A DNA stretch of 64,000 nt, taken from the NCBI GenBank assembly GCA_014879845.1, contig JACSRI010000122.1:26369-90368 (forward strand). The letters are read 5' to 3'. This stretch comes from Opitutaceae bacterium (GTDB lineage: Bacteria > Verrucomicrobiota > Verrucomicrobiia > Opitutales > Opitutaceae). Positions 59,801 to 64,000 of the stretch are shown here, piece after piece. The position numbers were made by a program, and so were the translations under genes. The first letter of the stretch is position 1. Each line of letters starts with the position of its first letter. The notes under the pieces were generated by a model. It worked only from the letters and a program-made list of their open reading frames with translations, did not search any database and was not told the DNA's origin.

Positions 59801-62548
59801 GTCGAGCCGAGCATGGATCCGACTGTAGAGAGCTTTCCGGTCATCGAAGACATCGTGTACCACGCCCATCAGCTCGCCCAGTCCGGCACCCGTGAGCCGA
59901 TTCGCGACGACATCGAGCGCAGCGCGTTTTTCCGAGACCACTGCCACACGCTCGCCCCGTGCCAAGGCGTCAGCCACGAGGTTGACGATCACCTGGCTCT
60001 TGCCGGTGCCGGGCGGTCCGTCGACCACCAGCACCGGTGTCGAGCGCGACATGCGCACAACCTCCATCTGTGACGGATCGGAGGGAACTACGGCGACGGT
60101 GGGCAGGTGTGCGTCGCGAGCGTCTGGTGCGGTCCTGGTGTTGGTCGGACGCATTGAGGTCGGCAGCAACTCGCAGGCGCAACCGAGCAGCGCTCCGACG
60201 TCGACGTCAGGCCGCGCGAAGTCTGCCAGCAGCTGCTCGAAATCCTCGAGAAGTTCCGAGTTGGACTGCGGGAACAGTCCGATCGCGGCGCATGCTTCGA
60301 GTTCGAGCCGACGGCCTTTCCACTCGTAAACGGCATCGGGCAGTGGGTCGATCGCGTGAAGCTCGGGCGCGACCTCGAACAGATCGAATCCCGCGTTGCG
60401 CAAATGCTCCGTGATCGCCGTCACCCCTTTCGTCGGATCGGCGGCGAGCACGTCGAAAGCCGCGGCCTGCTCCTCGCCGAACTTGAGCCCGGCTTTGTGA
60501 TAAAGCACCCGCAGAACAGCCTGATTGGCGATCGGCGGTTCGTCGCTGACCGGTGCGAGCGTGATGCCGGCGCCGTCGTCCCCGCTGCGGTCCAGATCCA
60601 CGGGATACAACACGAGTGGCGCGCGCGCCACGTAGCCGTTTACGCAGCCGCACACGAAACCCACGCCAAGGTAGAGATCACGAGCGCCGGTTTCCTCCAT
60701 GCGAGCGAGGTGTTCGCGGCGCAGGTCGATGAGTTGACGGGCGACTGCCGCGGCGTCCTTCGATAGGCCCACCTGCTCGCCGTCTACGAGAACAGCACGC
60801 TTACCGGTGGTGGCGAGCGTCAGCGCGCGCTCGGCATGGCCGACGGACACGCGCGACAACTGGGCGACGTCGAAAACGCGTCCGATGCGCGCCTCGCGCA
60901 GGCGCACGGCCGGGCTGTGGCCGTCGCCGCTGATCAACTCGTCGCGAAGTCGCTGGATGGCGCGCTCGAGCACGCCTGGCTCAGGACGGACATTCTCCTT
61001 CGTGTCGGCTGTCGCCCGCGCAGGTTGCAGCGCAACGGGCGCGTCAAGCGCCACCGTTGCGAGATCGACATCGGTCTGAAGTCCGGCTTGCGCGATCGCG
61101 GTCGAGATGCGCCGGACCGCATCAGGTTCGCGCGTGTTCTGGCCGACGAGCCGCAAAAGGCGCTTCAACGTGACTTCCGATCCACCACGCCGGACGATCG
61201 CACCGAGGAATGCGTCGAGCGCGTGCGCCGCATCTTGTGCGCGCACCACGAGCGGCTTCGTTTCGGCCTGTTCGCGCTGTTCGATCGTAACGCGCCGCAT
61301 CGCGCAGCGAAGGAGAAACTCGAAAAGCTCTTCGCCGCCAAGCAGCCGGCCGATTTGGTCGATGGCGTGAAACTCCCGGTGGTCGGCCATCCCGTCAGCG
61401 CTCAGCACGTGCAGGAGGAGGTTGAAAAGCGGCCGGTAAAAGCTCGCGCCCTGTGCGGCTGCGATCGGAGAGAGTTCCTCGAAGCGTCTTGCCGCGAAGG
61501 CGGGATCAAGAAGTCGCCGCCAATCGCCCACCAGCGAGGCAAACGTCTTCTCCATGATCTCGGCCTCTTCGTCACCGAGCACGCCATCGGCGGTCGCGAC
61601 AAGAACGGCTGCAGCGAGCGCCAGTTCGTGAAGTTCGGCTGGTGGTGTATCCAGGTAGTGGAACGAGCCATCGTTCGAAGGTCGCCGCAGGATCTGCTCG
61701 ATCAATGCCTCCACCTCCTCGATCGGACGCGCGCCGCTCCCTTGTCCTGTGATCTCGCGATAGAGATCTGATTCGCTGAAAAGCCACGCCGCCCATGCAC
61801 GGACGCCGTGCTCGGGGTGGGTAATGCCCCGGGCCGTGTCGCCTGAGGCAAGGCAGGCGTCGACGAGTTCGCGACACTGCGCGAGGTAGCCCTCGGTGTC
61901 GCGACCGATCGCCTCGGCGGGCAGGCCAGTCGTCGCGACCATTTCGAGGCGAAGCAGTGCGTCAATGCCTCCGGCGGCGAGCAGGGCGAAACGGTCGGCG
62001 GTCAGCTCTCGCGCCATCGAGAGTGTGGATCCGAGAAGCGCCAGCTCTGCTGGCACACCATCGTTGCCAGCCAAGTGGCAAACGAGCGCGCTGAGTTCGC
62101 CGTCGGGAGAATCGGCACCATGCGCGATGTAGTGTCCGAGCTCATGTCCGACCACCGCACGCAGCGCCCGATCGTCGAGCAGCGAAAGCAATCGTCCCTG
62201 GATCTCGAGCAGGATGGGGTCGCGCACGAGATGCATCGCGGCGTTTTCTGGCCCGTTTGATTGATAAAGTTCGACTGTCGGTGTCAGACCGAACGCGGCT
62301 CGCACTTCGGAAGCGGCCGCCACTGCGGCAGGCGCCATGGATTCCGTGAGGCGGAGCGCGCGGCCGATCAACTGGCGCCGGGTCGTTTCGGGCGGCGGCA
62401 ATTCGTAGCGGGCGCGAAATTCAGCAATCGCAAAGTCGTTCGCGGCTCGGGAAAGTAGCGCACGCTCAAGTGGCAGGCGTACGCGTTCGACGTTTTCCAG
62501 GGTAGGCAGCAGCATGGGGTGACGCGGTTCTGGGGGGCTCGCGTCCAT
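56837..62548 (-). CDS. Giant multidomain protein: M48-like protease, TerB-like, SF1 helicase, nuclease-like C-terminus
   Basis: The protein has 1903 residues. A zinc-protease motif VVGHELGHYIAHGAD lies near residue 136. A TerB-like helical domain is at about 300-420 (ALAAAVLVATADGVLGDEEA; LLLHVLSADGMADHREFHAI). An SF1 helicase core follows: Walker A VVDGPPGTGKSQVIVN near 845, Walker B VFDLVIFDEASQC near 1474, GDDRQMPPTSFF, WHYRCREEEL, NVQGDERDVIVFSVG and RRLNVAISRARAEA near 1728. About 630 helical residues sit between Walker A and B. The last 100 residues (SSRFRVDVALEGG, YRVAILCDDG) look like the Vsr/MTES_1575 nuclease fold. Probably a DNA-processing defence enzyme. Start ATG 62548. Confidence 0.82.
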   Translation of the reverse strand: MDASPPEPRHPMLLPTLENVERVRLPLERALLSRAANDFAIAEFRARYELPPPETTRRQLIGRALRLTESMAPAAVAAASEVRAAFGLTPTVELYQSNGPENAAMHLVRDPILLEIQGRLLSLLDDRALRAVVGHELGHYIAHGADSPDGELSALVCHLAGNDGVPAELALLGSTLSMARELTADRFALLAAGGIDALLRLEMVATTGLPAEAIGRDTEGYLAQCRELVDACLASGDTARGITHPEHGVRAWAAWLFSESDLYREITGQGSGARPIEEVEALIEQILRRPSNDGSFHYLDTPPAELHELALAAAVLVATADGVLGDEEAEIMEKTFASLVGDWRRLLDPAFAARRFEELSPIAAAQGASFYRPLFNLLLHVLSADGMADHREFHAIDQIGRLLGGEELFEFLLRCAMRRVTIEQREQAETKPLVVRAQDAAHALDAFLGAIVRRGGSEVTLKRLLRLVGQNTREPDAVRRISTAIAQAGLQTDVDLATVALDAPVALQPARATADTKENVRPEPGVLERAIQRLRDELISGDGHSPAVRLREARIGRVFDVAQLSRVSVGHAERALTLATTGKRAVLVDGEQVGLSKDAAAVARQLIDLRREHLARMEETGARDLYLGVGFVCGCVNGYVARAPLVLYPVDLDRSGDDGAGITLAPVSDEPPIANQAVLRVLYHKAGLKFGEEQAAAFDVLAADPTKGVTAITEHLRNAGFDLFEVAPELHAIDPLPDAVYEWKGRRLELEACAAIGLFPQSNSELLEDFEQLLADFARPDVDVGALLGCACELLPTSMRPTNTRTAPDARDAHLPTVAVVPSDPSQMEVVRMSRSTPVLVVDGPPGTGKSQVIVNLVADALARGERVAVVSEKRAALDVVANRLTGAGLGELMGVVHDVFDDRKALYSRIHARLDKNRDEPRTPPPGANGDRDFHADVLRQRIKHLRARDGAAPCVGQLAAYASSFAVEVPSSMPQLNTLPAKSALELSHLAVACRPWIDLLGGGSPWRPGTDGPCRRSLEGTRPDERTALLASMERAAATAEAVERHNSEQHVDPATTAALAAPLRNARDALQQIGQLDPLPTHLLTTASDTAANRLAALRADWMAEEQAWQAEPAPVRSRATPELEPAVLTLLAKGTSIFRFVSPAWWKARGAVARGLPEFWPDALGRPVDIALCRDLHRRLRLARLWSRLDAVLLDAALRDVIAGDARDIARSLDRAAKIAGAVSSLRGARATLERVRAWQPDVFDTWHTTLSARIAAADAWQAHVTAAEQARAIFFSVEPTTPASRWRELASRFASDSERVAELDRHLHLAATIDPVGPLALASCADAAGKPRLGDLILKAWALSQIVPARSALPPHLRSSEADDHAATKLAEALEADAHLRRHEVLLRTDDVPLLRLPPPEKFARRTPEQAAREKLHRETAKQRALMPLRTFVRTFVDAGLFDALPVWLLSPETLAVLFPRKPVFDLVIFDEASQCTVAGGFPALLRTRRVVIAGDDRQMPPTSFFRAARDEEETEVAEGKEKADFLDAESLLVLARQRVPSRSLTWHYRCREEELIAFSNHAMYGGGLLTCPSLATPRVPPALRWVAVEGATYDDGRNEKEAEKVIDVLHQLLARPAPPSVGIVTFNLSQRRAVLDAIDARREKEPDFARAFGAAEARELLDDRPFVKNIENVQGDERDVIVFSVGHAPVERKHRTRGVERYVPARFGPIGQRGGERRLNVAISRARAEAILVASFEPGMLSVARAKNDGPRLFKAYLEYGHYLSGSSRTLAIRVLDLVRTSADGVRPQPHVEALPGFVPLAGQIADVLQARGHKPTVGLGSSRFRVDVALEGGDSGHHYRVAILCDDGTADDGAFRRAQRAALLRRRGWRVVHVDSFDWLDNREAVVGRIERELA

Positions 62549-63508
62549 TCCACTCGGTCATGATGCCGTCGTCAACGGCATCACTGGTGATCCACGCTAG
62601 ACCGAGGGGCTGCACGGAGTGTCCGGTGCATCGACGAACCGTCGGGGGTTCGGTCCAATGCTCATCCCTCTCTACCAATTCTGATGCGAAGCTGGTTGGC
62701 TCCAGAGTATCGCCTGTGCGTCCTCGTCGGGAAAGTGCGTGGCGACTCACCCGACGATTTCGAGCGCGACACAATGATCGTGGCGCTCGGGTGGAAAAAG
62801 GTGAGACGCCATATCGCGGAGGCCAACCACGCCGATAACGACAACATCAACGTCACTGTCGGGAGTCACTACTCCTGTCGCGAACGAACCGAAGACGAAC
62901 GACAATGCGAGGACCGGCAGATCGGCTTGGGCTTCATTCAACTGGTCCCGCAGACCCGTCAATTTGAGCACGATCTCGAGCAGCTCAGCGAAGACCCGGT
63001 GTGAGCGAAGGGCCGCATAGGAGAGCCCGTTGCCATTGCGCAGGTCTTAAATCACGCCGACGGCGCGCAGCCCGGACAAGCGCATCGTTGAAGAACCCGC
63101 GTAGGGGTAGGTCGGGACGCGCGAAGAAACCAAGCCCACCTCGGAAAGCGACAGAAGCATTCCCCTCCTTGGATTCAAATTACATTGCAACTTGTTTATT
63201 AATGACTTACGAGAACACAAGGGGCTGCGATTCTCCGGCATTTCCACAAGTCTCCCCAAAAAGTTCCAGATGAACGAGGGCTTTTGATAGAATGGAGGTG
63301 TGTCTACACCGTCATCCACCAGCCCGACAATCTTCCCCCGCCGGCGCGCAAAGCCGGCGGGGAAGGGTTGTGGCGAACCTGGTGGAGCAAACGCGTCGTG
63401 CTTCGGGCACGAACGTTTCGAAACTCGGTGGCACGATGGGGAAGCGTTCCTTGATCGATCCGCGGCCATCCGGCATCCGACCGTCGGCACAACGAGGGGC
63501 TTCACCGC
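62549..63508 (-). pseudogene. Right-end gap with a broken nucleotidyltransferase gene (minus strand, 62747-63046)
   Basis: The fragment reads GLSYAALRSHRVFAELLEIV, then KLTGLRDQLNEAQADLP and FVFGSFATGVVTPDSDVDVV, the GSFxxG-x8-SDxD signature of minimal nucleotidyltransferases attached to an HTH. An in-frame stop (63047-63049) removes the N-terminal HTH. A TGA after EIVG cuts the C-terminus, with likely continuation in another frame. It is a remnant rather than a working antitoxin. The remaining sequence (63050-63508) holds no gene I can support apart from the hairpin listed separately. Confidence 0.5.
63336..63362. terminator. Strong GC hairpin
   Basis: Arms CCCCGCCGGC (63336-63345) and GCCGGCGGGG (63353-63362) pair perfectly around the loop GCGCAAA, and CTTC/GAAG extends the stem with one bulge. 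There is no adjacent T-run of the usual length, so it may be a REP-like element instead of an intrinsic terminator. Confidence 0.4.
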
Positions 63509-63724
63509 ATGAAGCCGGGATCTCCAGATCCGAGCCAGCCGTTCGGAGGGCGACGGCTCCTCAAGTCCTCGGTGGTCATGCGCATGTTCGCATACGAAGA
63601 TCGCTCTGCATTCTGGGAATTCGTTCATAGAGAGGGAGTTCCACACATTCCATTCAATCGCCGGAAGATCATGTTCGACGAAGGCGCCCTCAACGACTGG
63701 CTGGACGGACGGAGCACTGGCTGA
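63509..63724 (+). CDS. Excisionase-like/HTH_17 small DNA-binding protein
   Basis: The 71-residue protein ends with FWEFVHREGVPHIPFNRRKI followed by MFDEGALNDWLDGRSTG. This fits the AlpA/excisionase winged-helix pattern (...REGxPxxRxxRRxxFxxxALxxWL). Short length and position near degenerate sequence suggest a mobile-element gene. The exact start is uncertain because the N-terminal 20 residues (SPDPSQPFGGRRLL) are less typical. Confidence 0.55.
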   Translation: MKPGSPDPSQPFGGRRLLKSSVVMRMFAYEDRSAFWEFVHREGVPHIPFNRRKIMFDEGALNDWLDGRSTG

Positions 63725-63981
63725 ATCCTGCTTAGCGCCATTTCCGGGATCCTCGAAAATCGCCCACAGCGATCCGTCTCCCGCAAAGGAACCCGATAGC
63801 AGCAGCCTCCAGCGCCACCTGCCCTGGGGCCTAGAGGACCGCGAGTCACCGCTTGGATGACCAGCACGCCACCGGGACAGCGGTAGCGGGCAAATCGCAT
63901 GGCTGAGAAGGTCTCCTGCTGCCCTGCGACGGAAGGACGCGTCGAGCGAAAACTGGGAGTGCCGATCTCGCGGAGTCGAGG

Positions 63982-64000
63982 CTGTCTCTTATACACATCT
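63982..64000. other. Tn5/Nextera mosaic end (sequencing adapter)
   Basis: The last 19 bases, CTGTCTCTTATACACATCT, equal the Tn5 19-bp mosaic end used in tagmentation library adapters. At the extreme end of the sequence this is an untrimmed adapter, not a natural transposon. The bases just before it (about 63725-63981) contain no gene that I can support and should be treated with care. Confidence 0.95.

Noticed and set aside
63047..63646. A 199-residue minus-strand reading frame
   Set aside because: Composition is not protein-like, it covers the strong hairpin and runs opposite to the HTH gene at 63509.
63982..64000. A natural Tn5-like transposon end
   Set aside because: The sequence equals the synthetic tagmentation mosaic end and is at the very end of the contig, so an adapter is the simpler explanation.
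1..64000. CRISPR array or tRNA/rRNA genes
   Set aside because: No regularly spaced direct repeats with unique spacers, and no cloverleaf-like or rRNA sequence was noticed on reading. A covariance-model scan was not possible.

Overview
The window is GC-rich DNA from a Gram-negative bacterium with an outer membrane (TonB-dependent receptors, porins, lipoproteins) and frequent GTG/TTG starts. Gene content and style suggest Verrucomicrobiota (Opitutaceae-like), but no rRNA or other marker gene is present, so this placement is tentative. The last 19 bases are exactly the Tn5/Nextera mosaic end, so the right edge is a contig end carrying adapter sequence, not biology.

Region 1 (1-36.9 kb) looks like core or accessory metabolism. 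At the left edge are an OprP-type porin, a YezD-family small protein and an Rrf2 regulator. A copper and envelope block follows (2.6-17.5 kb): a DUF1684 protein, an exported MBL-fold hydrolase, a lipoprotein cytochrome c, CusF-like copper-binding proteins, a PepSY membrane protein, an exported DJ-1/PfpI-CusF fusion, two TonB receptors (one OprC-like), an ABC-2 exporter, a nitroreductase and a CusF-SCO1 fusion. It runs without a clear break into an organosulfur locus (17.5-28.5 kb): an SsuABC/TauABC-like importer, a porin, and six consecutive paralogues of the DszB desulfinase family. All six keep the Cys/His/Arg catalytic set and lack signal peptides. Divergently, at 29.1-36.9 kb, lie small envelope genes and a coupled operon with a DszA/NtaA-type flavin monooxygenase, a nitroreductase-like protein, a second DJ-1/PfpI protein, a four-domain rhodanese and an MFS exporter. 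Together these make a plausible pathway: porin and ABC import, flavin-dependent oxidation, desulfination to sulfite, and sulfur handling.

Region 2 (37.0-50.8 kb) is a mobile element bounded by two short, catalytic-only tyrosine recombinases. It holds relaxosome-like genes (MobC-like, relaxase-like with nested overlapping reading frames, and a DUF1173/nuclease-like protein), a disordered protein, a VirD4/HerA-like ATPase, a ClpP-fold protein, and a kinase + vWA + PP2C set matching the TerY-P triad. A 10-bp palindrome, TCTCCGGAGA, occurs seven times in the relaxosome part, in two different codon frames.

Region 3 (51.2-62.5 kb) is a defence-like island. A tightly overlapping operon encodes an N6-adenine methylase, a double-GHKL histidine-kinase-like ATPase, a receiver-like protein and an HNH nuclease. 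It is followed by a 1903-residue protein joining an M48-like protease motif, a TerB-like domain, an SF1 helicase and a C-terminal nuclease-like domain, with a decayed fragment of a second copy next to it. The right end (62.5-64 kb) has remnants: a nucleotidyltransferase fragment, a strong hairpin, an excisionase-like HTH gene and the adapter sequence.
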